Shown here: one piece after another, positions 25,470-36,293 of the stretch
How the letters are laid out: every line of letters starts with the position of its first letter
Numbering within the stretch: position 1 is the stretch's first letter
Assembly (NCBI RefSeq): GCF_036417845.1
Contig: NC_089980.1
Location: 118,135,169-118,199,168 of the forward strand
Length of the DNA: 64,000 nucleotides
Source: Apteryx mantelli
Taxonomy: Eukaryota > Chordata > Aves > Apterygiformes > Apterygidae
Direction of reading: 5' to 3'
The notes under the pieces: generated by a model
The model's input: only the letters and a program-made list of their open reading frames with translations
The model's database searches: none
What the model was told of the DNA's origin: nothing
Translations under genes and position numbers: made by a program

Positions 25470-27335
25470 TTTTGGTACTAAGCAATCACTGGATAAAACT
25501 GAGAAAGAGTGATAGAAGTAGGTTTCCAGAACTCTGCTATTCCCCCTCTCACAAGCTGAATATTTGTTTGTGCTTTCTTTGGCCACATGATACTGTATTC
25601 CTTGTTGCATTTTGGCATAAATTTGACAGAAACAGCACACACAAAATACTACAGTTTGCAGAACATCAGCTCCTCCGCTTGGTAATACAATGCAAATTTC
25701 AAGGACAGGGAAGTAAAGAAGAGTGCTTAAGAACAAGCACTTTGTTTATCAACTGCTTCAAAAAATAGTGCTAAAACCATGCTAAATTCCTCAATGCTCA
25801 GAACGCCTGCATTTTAGCCACTTGCTTGCCACATACTATCTGATTCTTTCCTCAGTTGGTGATGAACCATGGAAGTCTACACTGCTGTCTTCAGTGTTAT
25901 CAAAATTGTCAGCTATTGGAGTAAGAATAGGCACTGAACACTCCAATATCCCTCTATAAGCATCCGCTGGGAATACCTCTTTCAGATATCCAGTTGTTCA
26001 GATATCCAGCTTGGATGGTCATTCATAATAACCTGCTCAGGGTAGCAATGATGAACTGCAGCCTTGAATTGCTCAGGATACTCAACATTTTGCTAATGCA
26101 GTCATGCCTTCAATAGTGACAGTGAAATTAGTATCAGTTTGCCTTAGCAGGTCTTTGACTTTGGTGGTGGGGTGCCCTGGCAAGGTATGCCTGCACTTGA
26201 ATAAGGCGGTCAGGAGCAGGGAGCGATGTTTCAGCAAACTTCCTTACCATCGCTCTCACCTGCTGCTCACCCAGGCTGCTGAAAAGCACGTGGCATTTAT
26301 TTTAATCACCTATTCTCAGGGAACTTTTGCTTGGGTAAAGTTTCTGTTTGTTTTAAGTACAGCAGCAACTTGCTTTCATTTGAAAATGAAATTGATAATT
26401 TTACTGCCTCTTTTCATTTCACTACTGCTGTATGTATAGTCACAGCTTCTTACCCTACTCAATGAACTGAGAAAAATATTGGGACAGCAGGTTACAGAGG
26501 TACTCAATGAAGATTTATAAGAGCAAGGAAGTTTGTCTTTTGAAGGAAAAAAATGTATCTACCTGTGGCATTTCAGTGATTTATCATTGTATATTTTAGG
26601 CAACCTCTGGCACATTATTGTGCTCTGATGGATAGTCAAGCTGCTATTCCCTGTAATCTGCCCTTACTCAAGAGGTTTTACACATAAAAAAGAAGTGGCA
26701 AGTGGAGAGTAGACTGAAATAGGGGCTTAATGTTGATTTTCAGTGTACTAACGTTCTTCTTACCCCTTCTCCTAAACTGGGGGATACTGGCGCCTAAATG
26801 ACAGTGTCCTCACCAATACAGGCTGCAGTTTCCTTGGGACCTCTGGAATTTTTACCTTGTTTTATATGTGACATCCAAGTCAGAAGCTTCTAAGCGGTAT
26901 TCCCTAGAAAACCAGGGTTACTTCACCACAGCTTCACTCTTTTCCCAGAACAAAAAATTAAATGGAGTGTTTATTTTTGTAGTAAAATATTAAGTATAAA
27001 GAAGTTCAGAAAGCAATTAAATTATAAAGAAGGGCCTTTTATTCTGATGACTATTGCAAATATTAACACATGAAAACTAAAACTGGAGCGTCTGCAAGTT
27101 TTGGAGCTTATTTTAAGACAATCTGACTTCAATAGCTGTGTGAATGTTTTGGTGTAGACAGAGGAATGTTTGTAATGTCTGAATAGGTCATATCAACATT
27201 CCTTGAAAATGTAATTTTACTCTTTCATCCACTTCTCTTTAACAAACCTTTAACCTTGACATCTATGTGGCTGAGTAAAATAATTTATTTATTGTTTTCA
27301 TGGTAACAGTGTTCAGTTTCCATTCTGCAAGCAAA
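25470..27335. other. Non-coding sequence, no gene seen
   Basis: It is AT-rich. A moderately GC-rich patch at about 26150-26290 has 60-110 codon open frames on both strands but no recognisable product. Confidence 0.5.
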
Positions 27336-27340
27336 ATATC

Positions 27341-27347
27341 GTGTGTG

Positions 27348-27381
<34 letters not shown>

Positions 27382-27386
27382 CATGT
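27341..27386. repeat. (GT)n(GCGT)n alternating microsatellite
   Basis: CG is followed by about ten GT units, then about four GCGT units and GCGCACATGTG. It is strictly alternating purine-pyrimidine and thus prone to adopt Z-DNA. Confidence 0.95.
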
Positions 27387-30185
27387 GAATGCAAACATAT
27401 GCATGAAAACAGAAAGAAATACAGACAAGCCTATAAATTGATACCTTCCTAAATCAGCAGTCCATGTGTGTTTTCATGAATGAAGATTTTATTTAGACTC
27501 TGTGCACAAATTGAAATTTTCCTATTTTCAGCTAAGTCAAATCTTAAAGAAACTGTGTGGGCCTATCTAATCTAATAACCCAAAATCATGAGTTTGACTT
27601 AAAATCATGGTACTTTATCAAAACATATTTTTCTTTTGACTTACAACTTTCTTTAAAGACTATCTTGTTTATATTTTCAATTTTTTTATTAAATCTTAAG
27701 GGCTGGATATTTGCAAATAATTGGCTTACTCCAAAATACAGGATTTAATGTAATCCAGAAAAAATAAGAACTGTCATCACTTAAATAGCTACTTGACAGT
27801 CAACATCCATTTGTTGTATTTCAAGAATGGCAAAAAAAAGATTATACAGGATCAGGACTGCAGAGAAACTGAAAATTACAGACAGAAGAAATGGAAAAAT
27901 GAATATAAGCTTTTCACTAACAGGACACAGAATAAGGCATCAACTCCTATAAAAGACATAGTTTCATTAAGCTGTTAAAACTGATTGTGCCTTGAAAACA
28001 AATTTATTAGTTGAAATTAATTTTGCAGACTATCACAAATTGTCCTAGCTCAAATTACATATAAAACAATTATTTAATTTCTTCCTAATGCTCTCCCAAA
28101 TCATACCCACTAACTTTCAGTACAGCAACACCATAGAAGAGTATAATTTTGTGAAGTGTACTCAGTAAATCCAAACTGAACTAAACATTAATAGTTCCTT
28201 AGCTATCTGATGCTGTCCAGTTTTCACTCAATTACATAAATCATTTGTCTGAAAACAGTGTTAAGACAAGCTTCTCAGGAAGGTATATATTGTGTGCATG
28301 GCTTATTATATATAATTGACAAAGATATTTAAATTAAAAAGTACATTTTATAGATAAATAGAAACATTCTGAAAATTAAGTACTTTCTCCTTATCTCTGT
28401 CAGTCATCTCCCATATATATCCCTTATACATTATAATACAACTATGCCATTCATTTTTATTTACACTAACTTGCATCTCCACTTCTTAATTGCCAGTTAT
28501 GCACCGTATTTACAAAAGAACAGCATAAAGAACCATTCAAGAAAAGTTGGACGTGCTAACACGTTTGTAGTTAGAGCAAGACTACTAACCATGCTAGCAG
28601 CTACCCACCACTTCTTCATGGCAGCAAAACTTTAGTATCTCCAACCTTCCTTAATTCTCTTAGCATATTTACATAAACAACCAATTCCATATTCACACCT
28701 CATTCTTCAGCAAAAACATGCCTACAAAACATTTTTGGTGCATTAGAATTGTCTGTGACCTCTGTAAAGCACAATTGCAAAGGGGATAAGCTGAGATGTT
28801 TTTCCGGAGTATCAAGCCAGTATTTGCTGCTTCCTTTGACTTCCCAGCTCTCAGTGCCTGGGGCAACTGGTCTCCAGGCAGGTTGCAGCTCACCTATGTG
28901 GCTTTGCTTTTCCTTGACTATCTTTAAGGTTAGACAGAAAGACTCACACCTGTCAGTGTCAGCACACTCTGCGTGCTGACCTGCACACAGGTTTGTGTGG
29001 TCATGCTGGCTTGTGGCCTGGACCCACATTCTCTCGTATTTCACACTGCCAGCATGTTGTCACACACTTTTGTTCAGGCAGGGAGTGAGATAAACAGCTT
29101 TTTCATGCACAGGATGGGCTGGGACAGATTGCCTTGAGTACAAATTCCATCCCTTCAGGAGAAAGGACACTGACTACTTTCTTAGTAAACTCAAAGCCTC
29201 AGGGTATGGGGGAAAAAAAATCAGGCACAGCCAAAGGTCTCTGAACACAGCTGGAGGAAAACTGAAACCCTGCAACTGCTCAGAGCAAACTGCCCCTCTT
29301 GTCCGTATCTCCCCGTCTTCCATGGGACTCTGGCATGTGGAAAGAGGAACAAGTATACAGAGGTGTTATGCAGCATTTGGTTGTGATAATATGCAGCTTT
29401 AAGGAGAAGACAGATATTTTTGGATATGGGATGCTGGGGAGAGAGGAGTTCATGCTAGCGTGAAATACAATGGTGGGCAGTGTTTAAAAGGGGGACCAAC
29501 TGTGTAAGGAGTTACTGCCGAGTAGAAGACAATACACATCTTTCTTCTTAACTATTGTGCTGCTTTTACAGAAGCTTTTGCAAAAAATGATCCTGCTAAT
29601 CAGTGAAATTTAATTATAAAAATTTAAAATTAACTTTAGAAAAAGTCTGGCCAGTTCTACTCACTCTTTTTTGTTATGTATTTATATGTTATATATTTGT
29701 ATGGTAGCTTCTCACGCTTGCATGACAAGACAGAGGCTTCAAAAGAGAGTAGAGGTGCCTTTTCAAATTACATTTAGATAAGAAAACAACAGGGTATGTA
29801 TGTGAACCACAGTGATCTTGTGAAGTACACTGATGGGAAAAGCTAAGAGCTTTCACCTTTTTTTCCCCTTGGGGAAAAAAAAAATACATCTACTAATAGA
29901 TTAGTGTGTCAGGGATCAGATCGCCTCTCTTCTTCTCAGTATTAGCCTCAGTGTTTTCAGTATAGGTCTACAAGAAGATTCTCCAAAGCTGATGGCCATA
30001 GATTCTGGGCCACAGCTAGAAACTTGGAAGCTGGAAACACCTGGGTGGAGGCCATAGATCAACCAAAGAGCAAAAATTCAAGGGACTGTTTGGGGGTGGG
30101 GACTTTCCTGCTAAAAGATGGACTGACCTTGGGTTATTCTGTGCCAAGACTAAGAAGAAGCATATGGTGGGAGGTCAGCCCTCTC
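27387..30185. other. Non-coding flank of the CpG island
   Basis: No supported gene. A GC-richer patch at about 28780-29070 contains an 8-bp perfect stem, GTCAGCAC (28958-28965) with GTGCTGAC (28973-28980). The patch has a 114-codon minus-strand open frame, but I recognise no product. Confidence 0.5.
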
Positions 30186-30535
30186 ATGTTTTTGAGAGGG
30201 CCTTGCTCCGGAGGAAGGCCACGTGTGGCCGTGGCTCCCGACTTCGACTCCCAGACGCCTGGGATGGCCCGCAGGCAACCTCGGGGCCCGCAGCGTAGCC
30301 TGTGGGTACCTGCCTGCTCCCGCAGCCAGGGCCCCGCCGCAGCGCAGCTGCAGCCTCCAAGCGCCAAATGCCTGTTTTCGTCGAGCAGAAGTTCCCACTG
30401 CCCAGCAGGCTTCTCCAGTCCGGCCTGGGGGGCGGCCGCCAAAGCAACCCTTGCTCGGGGCGCTCCGTGCGGCGGGCACGGGCGGCGGCGGCGCGGGCGG
30501 CGGCGCGGGCAGCCCGGGGAGCGGCGGGGGCGGCC

Positions 30536-30585
30536 GAGCCGAGCCGAGCCGAGCCGAACCGAACCGAGCGGAGCGGAGCGGAGCC
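30536..30585. repeat. Pentanucleotide tandem repeat (GAGCC/GAACC/GAGCG)
   Basis: Ten consecutive 5-bp units can be read: four GAGCC, two GAACC, three GAGCG and a final GAGCC. The ordered variants suggest stepwise expansion inside the island. Confidence 0.9.
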
Positions 30586-31110
30586 CGGCTGGGGAGGGGC
30601 GCGGCAGCGCTCCTGGCAGCACCCGGAGCCCGGCTGTCGGGATGAGACCGCAGAGGGGAGGGGAGCGAGAGCGGCGGCGCCTTCCCCCAGGAGAAGAGCG
30701 AAGTTAAATAGCGAGCGCGACTCCGCTGCCGTCCTCTCCCCTCCCCGGCTCGGAGCCTCCGGCAAGCCGCCCCCCGCCGTGCCGCTGCTGCCCCGCGGGG
30801 CAGAGCGCGGAGCCGCGCGCGGAGCGGTGCGCGGGCGGGCAGCCCCGCGCCGCCGGCAGCGCCTGCCCCCGCGGAGCCGGGACGCCGCCGCTCGGGGGCT
30901 GGGATTAAATGCCTGAGCCAGTGCGACCGGCTGAGCCGCCCGTTCCGCGAGGACCAACCCCGCTGCAGGGGAGGAGATGAGCGTGGCGGGGAAGCAGCCT
31001 CCTCCCGCACAGCTCGAGCGCCCGGGCAGCCTCCTCGTCCCCACCTGGGCAAGTACCCCGCGCTGCGGGCCGCGCCGCCGCAGCCCGTCCCGGGACCGAC
31101 TCCTGCGGCC

Positions 31111-31130
31111 GGGCCGGGCCGGGCCGGGCG
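31111..31130 (+). other. G-quadruplex-capable (GGGCC)n
   Basis: Four GGG runs separated by CC form a textbook intramolecular G-quadruplex pattern on the + strand, inside the CpG island. Confidence 0.7.
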
Positions 31131-31557
31131 CCCCAGCGGCGCTGCCCGCAGGGAGGTGCCTGTGTGAGGGCGGGCGGGAGGCGCCGGGCGTGGGAGCCCC
31201 CCGCCGGGAGACCGCCCGCGCGGGCCGGGGCCGGGGCTCCGGCGAGGATGGGGCCGGTGCCGGGGCTGCGGCGGGGAGTCGGCAGCCGGGGCCGGCGGGG
31301 CCGTCGCGGGAGCCAGGGCGGCGGCGTCGCGGCTGGCCGCCCCGGGGGCCGCGCGCTGGCGGCCGCGGAGCTGCCGCCGCCGCCGCCCGCCGCCCGGCGG
31401 GGGTCCCGGGCTGGCGGGAAAGCGGGAGCCCCGCGGCAGGCCCGCAGCGGCAAGGGCGCTGAGCCGGGGCCGGGCGCCGCGTGGGGCGGGGGCGGGCCGG
31501 GGCCGGTGGCTCCGGCGCGGGGCGAGCGCCTGCGGCCGCCGGCAGTGTCCCGGCGCC

Positions 31558-31620
31558 GGGGGGGGGGGGGGAGGAGGAGGAGGAAGAGGAAGAGGAAGAG
31601 GTGGTGGTGGTGGTGGTGTG
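31558..31620 (+). repeat. G14 run plus (GAG)n, (GAA/GAG)n and (GTG)n tract
   Basis: Fourteen consecutive Gs are followed by AGG/AAG triplets and then GTG triplets. The triplets give a polyglutamate-polyvaline frame on + and a poly-Pro/Leu/His frame on -. These frames are low-complexity and probably untranslated. The G-run is also a likely site for sequencing or assembly length error. Confidence 0.9.
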
Positions 31621-31764
31621 CGGGGGGAAGCAGCGTCGCCTTTGCAAGGGATGCTGCAGCTCTGCATCCCCGTGGGGATTTACACTTGGGGAAGAGTTGC
31701 TGAATAATGGCAGGGCGCACGTGCTGTTTGGGGACCACGCGCACCGCGCTTCAGGATAAGTTTT

Positions 31765-34700
31765 ACTGTTAGGTTGTGCAACATTAGACTTATCAGTGCT
31801 CATCCTAGGGATAATATGAAATCACGCTGTCTCTAACGCAGCTGAAATTCCATTCTGACGAACATGCGATGTGATATTTCAACGTATTCAACATCTTACA
31901 TGCTTTAAAAGAAATGGCTAAATGAGGGAGTTGGAAAATACTTGCTACTTTTCATGACAGCATATTTGAAAATTTATTTATAAATGATGCCCTCTGATGG
32001 TTGTTCTCAACTGTCCCCAATTTATTAAATTAACGCAATCTAGTATGCCCTTGGTTTGTGTACCTTTTAGAATAATTACAGTCTTTGTGGTTTAAGGTGC
32101 CACTATTCTTAAGATATAAAATAACTTAATTTTGGTAAGGTATAATTGCAGTCTTCTTCAGTCTAAAAACTTATTCATTGCATTTATTATAAAATATTTT
32201 ATTGGTGCTAAAGTAAACATCCCATTTTTTTCCCTGTCTAGTTATTGGAGCTGACTATTTCTATGATTATAGCTTTGGAATTTTTAAAGGAAAACTGTTA
32301 TCCTCCTAACATTTTATCTGTAGCATTATTTAGAAGGCATCTCCTTTTGAACTACATAAAGGATGACTTAAAGATGTTCCTCTGACAGTAGATTCATAAC
32401 GTGTGTGAGCTTCTATAATCTTAACATTGAGAGTAAATATTTGGCAAGATAAAAGTGTAGACACAAAAGATGTAGAGGATACCTGAAATGATAAGCATGC
32501 ACAACAACTGCCCTCAAATCTTTGGAAACAAACTGTTGCCTTGTTCTTGGAGGCTTTTAAATTTATATGATTGTATATAGACTATATATAGTGTATATTT
32601 GCATCTTTGTTTTGACTGTTCGTGAAGAGACAAAAACATTGACCTTTTGGTTTTTAAAATTTTTATAATTCAAAAGTGAATAATAGAATTAAACCTAGTG
32701 TAGACTCTTCTGTGTTTTAAGGCTGTTCCGCAGCTTTTAATTTGTAAGCCTTGTTCCTGGACTGTGAAAATAATCTGTGCAGCAATTACCTAAAATTTTA
32801 GCAGCTGAGTAGGTTGCGTAGCAGTTTAGAATATTTCAGTGTTAAAGGTGAAGATTAATCACTATCATTAGGTGAAAATTATGACTAGTATTCTTGTAGT
32901 TGTGTTAAAAGTATACATTTAAGGCCAATACCACATCGTGTTCCTATTGATACTAGACTTCTGCCTCAGATACTAGTTGGAGCAGAACTGGACCCTTAAT
33001 GAATGTCTAGCTATCCTTTTGGACAAGAATGTTAGGAACCAAAGGCTTGTGACCATACGGTTTACATGGACCCTAAATGGAGAATAGTGCTGTGAGTCAA
33101 AAGCTTTAACAAGCTGTCTGCTTTAAATAAAGAACAACCTAGCCTCACTTTCCAGAGTATTTTAAGTAGGGCTACATGGTTAAAAAAATGCATATATGTA
33201 ATCTTTTTTTTAAAAAAAAAAAAGTCATGTAGACTTTTAAGTTCAACAGGGACATCTTATGGCAGATATTTATTTAGGTGCATTCATAAGTGTCTGGCTT
33301 CCTGGGCTTCTCAACTTCTGCACAGAAGTATGCTCATAACATCTTAAAAAATAAGGCTGTGTTTTATGAATAAGTGTGATACGTGCTTGACTTACAAGTT
33401 CTTTAATTACCTAACACTGTAGGAATCTGTGTCTGCTTACCTTGCTAAAATTAAATGTGTATTTTAATATCATAGAGTATTGACTATGGCTCTGCAAATT
33501 TTTCTCAGAAATAAGATAGAGCCATATTAACACTAGTTACCATTTAACTAGTAAATATTGCATGCTGACTCCAATTCATTGCTTGGGATTCTGGTAGCTA
33601 GGCAGTCTTAATACTCAAAGGTACATGTATTTTTTTCTTCCTCTCTCTTCAGAAGAATGACAATTAAATACTACTTCTTGAAAAGTAACTCAGTATACTT
33701 TCAAATTTAAGTTGGCATGATAGATTTGAATGTGTTTTATATTCTTGTATTTTTAATACAAAAAGTCCTTTTAAGGATGTTTCTTATAGTAGACCTACAA
33801 ACTTCTTGAAGTTTAGTTTAGTTGTTTATATTCTGTTCTATAGAACTGAAGTTTCAGTCAGACCTTGTCTCTAGTATTTTGCCAGTATCTTCTTAGTGTA
33901 ATTTCTGATACTTGTTTCGTTCTGGATCAGACACATGTTGTTACTGGGCTCATTTCAGAAAGCAGCCTGTGTTTCTTGTATCTGTTGTAAACTTTCATTC
34001 CAGATTTTTTGTACTATTCTTCCCCTCCTTGTCTACCAGAAATATTCAGGAAGTCAAATCCTGTAGGGGATTGCTACCTGCTATGTCAGCATGCATGCAC
34101 CATGATTTTACATGAATTTTATAATCTCATTGATTTAGGATGCATTAGATACTGTGGTTTTCATTGTGTTGCTGGAAGTATGAATGATAACCTTACAGCC
34201 AATCTTATTGTTGATATGCCAGTTTTTTAGGGTGAAGAAATAAAGCGATAGCTCATTGTTATGTAGAACTAAACCTTTGTCACTATTTTTTTAGAATAGT
34301 GGCAATTCTCTTGAAACTGTTTTGTGTGTTATACATGACAACTAGTAGACCCAGTTTTCTATTAGCTTTCCCTGACTGTGTGTGGAAGTTATCGGAGACT
34401 ACAGACTTTTTATTCAGCAGAAACCCAACGGAAGAAGGCTACTTTTTTATATGGTGCTCTATTTTAGAGTTACCCAAACTGTGGTCTGAATTAGAAGCGA
34501 AAATGTAGCACATGCAGATTTTCTGTTCCATTCCTCCTGTTTTGTCACTATGTCTCTGTAATTTAGACATTTGGATGGGGATGCAAATATGAATATATAA
34601 TTATATATTATATATATGTTTTAAAGCAAGGCCTGGGGAATTGATGTTTTGTCAAAATATGGCACCCAGCAATAAAGAAACTTCCTGACAGTGAACACTA

Positions 34701-35740
34701 GGTGTCATGTTACCACAAACATCGGTATCTTGCCTTTCCCCGTCCATATTTACATAGTCAAAATTTAATCTTGCCATTTTTTTTAAAGATGCCCACCATT
34801 AATATTCCATGCCAGTACTTTCATAGCCTTAGACTGCACTCAGTCATACTGTATGTGCACTATAAGAAGCACTGCTACCTTCAACTTTCCTATGTTTTTT
34901 ACTAAAACTTATATCAACACTATTGACTTAAATGACACTGATTTTGAGATTATTTCCAAGATCTGTCTACACTTCAATACAAATAAATAGGGTATACTTA
35001 TTTAATTATAGCTTTTCCTCCAAATGCTAATTTTCTGTTGAAACCTTTTGGTGGCCAAAATCTGACTTCAGAAATTTTTGTCTTGATGTGAACAGAAACC
35101 AGATGGTGCAGCTTTATGATAGGGAGCGGGGTGTCCATGTATTCCATTGTGTAAAACCTAATAATTGCTTTCTAGTGCGAGTTTTGTTGACTTCTCACAA
35201 AGTCTGGAAACATGTTTTTTTTCCTAAAAATCTGGGAAACTAATAGTTTCAAGATCCTATTGAAGACATTCACCACTCACTAATCATCAGAATACGCAAA
35301 TATATTCACATTTCTTCACTCAGCTTCCCTCTCCTCAAAAATAAAATCAGAATCCTTCATTTACCTATACATATCTCCATGAAAACAGTTATCAAAGTGA
35401 TAAAAATCATATTCAAGGTTATGGCTTTAATATCTCAATGGAAATAAGACTTTTGCCCACCTACTGCTCTAAAAACAGTGTCTGATGTCAGAAAAAGAAC
35501 AGCGTTGGTATTCTCTTTACACTTCAGATTTGTGTTTTATATTGTAAGCACCTTTTTTTTTATGTTTCAAAGATGTTATGTGATGAATATAAATAGAAGT
35601 ACTTTCACTTGGGAGTGCAGGGACAGTCAAGCATAGAAATGGTAGCAGAGCTCAGCAGAAGGAACAATGCATGACCATGTTCCTACAACATTGACACCTA
35701 ATGTTGCTTGTCAGTGGCATCATGATAATAAGGACAGTGT
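31765..35740. other. AT-rich sequence downstream of the CpG island
   Basis: No supported gene. A TA-rich microsatellite lies at about 34590-34620. A 48-codon open segment ending in TGA follows a good acceptor-like tract (ttttttccctgtctag) at 32242-32385, but it has no convincing donor and no family match and is treated only as a finding. Confidence 0.5.
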
Positions 35741-35749
35741 ACAAAAATC

Positions 35750-36293
35750 AGACTCATTCAGGCTGGAAGAGGCCTTGGGAGGTCAGTGAGTCTAAGCTTC
35801 TGAAAGTGGTGGTGGTGTTGAATTCAGCCTAGGTTGCCCAGAGCTTTTCCCATTGGGTCTTGAAAACCTCCAAGGATGGGGACTGCACAACCTTTTGGGG
35901 CAACATGCTCCACTGTTTAACCATCCTTGTAGTGAACTGGGGAGCTGCTGTTAGCCCCCCCGCAAAACTGTCTCTTGTCCAGGTTGAACAAGCCAGCTCC
36001 CTCAGCCTCTCCTCGCAGGGCAGGTGCTCCAGCCCCCTGTCTATTTTGGTGGCCATCCATTTGACCAGCTCCGGTTTGCCAATGTATTTCTGGTACTGGG
36101 GGGCCCAAACCTGAATGGTGTATTCTGAGTGTGGTCTAATGGGTGCCAAGTAAGGGAAGTGATTATTATTGTTATACCGCTTAGGCTTCTGTTGCTATAG
36201 CGCAGGATGCTGTTAGCCTTGATGGCTGCCAGGGTGCACTGCCAACTCATGTTCAGCCTGCTGTCCACCGGGACCCCCAGGTGCTTTCCAGCA
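35750..36293 (-). mobile_element. Old CR1 LINE 3' fragment, antisense
   Basis: The plus strand reads as the reverse complement of a CR1 3' region. The 3' UTR remnant (ggctggaagaggccttggga) comes first, then 'ttgcccagagcttttcccat', 'cagcctctcctcgcagggca' and a 'cctgctgtccaccgggaccc' block. On the minus strand an open frame (35829-36149) keeps recognisable CR1 reverse-transcriptase C-terminal pieces: an FWAPQY-like VWAPQYQKY, RGLEHLPCEERLREL, and the 'LPQKVVQSPSLEVFKT' homologue of the usual end. The terminal octamers are eroded and the element is 5'-truncated. Sequence divergence marks it as older than the copies at 53.9 and 59.2 kb. Confidence 0.9.

Larger units (their letters stand above)
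30190..31760. promoter_or_regulatory. CpG island, probable promoter and first exon of an unidentified gene
   Basis: Roughly 1.5 kb of very GC-rich, CpG-dense sequence begins abruptly near 30190 and ends near 31760, with AT-rich DNA on both sides. Vertebrate CpG islands of this kind normally mark constitutive or developmentally regulated promoters. The island holds SP1-type GGGCGG motifs, G-quadruplex-capable (GGGCC)n at 31111-31130, a pentamer array at 30536-30585 and a G-run/GAG/GTG tract at 31558-31620. Open frames of up to 539 codons cross it on both strands, but they are Pro/Arg/Ala/Gly low-complexity translations caused by the lack of A/T-rich stops, and I do not treat any as coding. There is no decisive TATA box, start codon context or splice donor. 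Transcription direction is undetermined, although the better exon candidates further right would favour the + strand. Confidence 0.75.

Noticed and set aside
26240-26275. Minus-strand microexon between CTTTTCAG and a GTGAG donor
   Set aside because: It would be only 8 or 20 nt long. There is no coding evidence, and overlapping alternative donors suggest chance.
30150-31803. Very long open frames (up to 539 codons) over the CpG island on both strands
   Set aside because: The translations are Pro/Arg/Ala/Gly-rich, overlap in several frames and on both strands, and have no domains. They are explained by lack of stop codons in GC-rich DNA.
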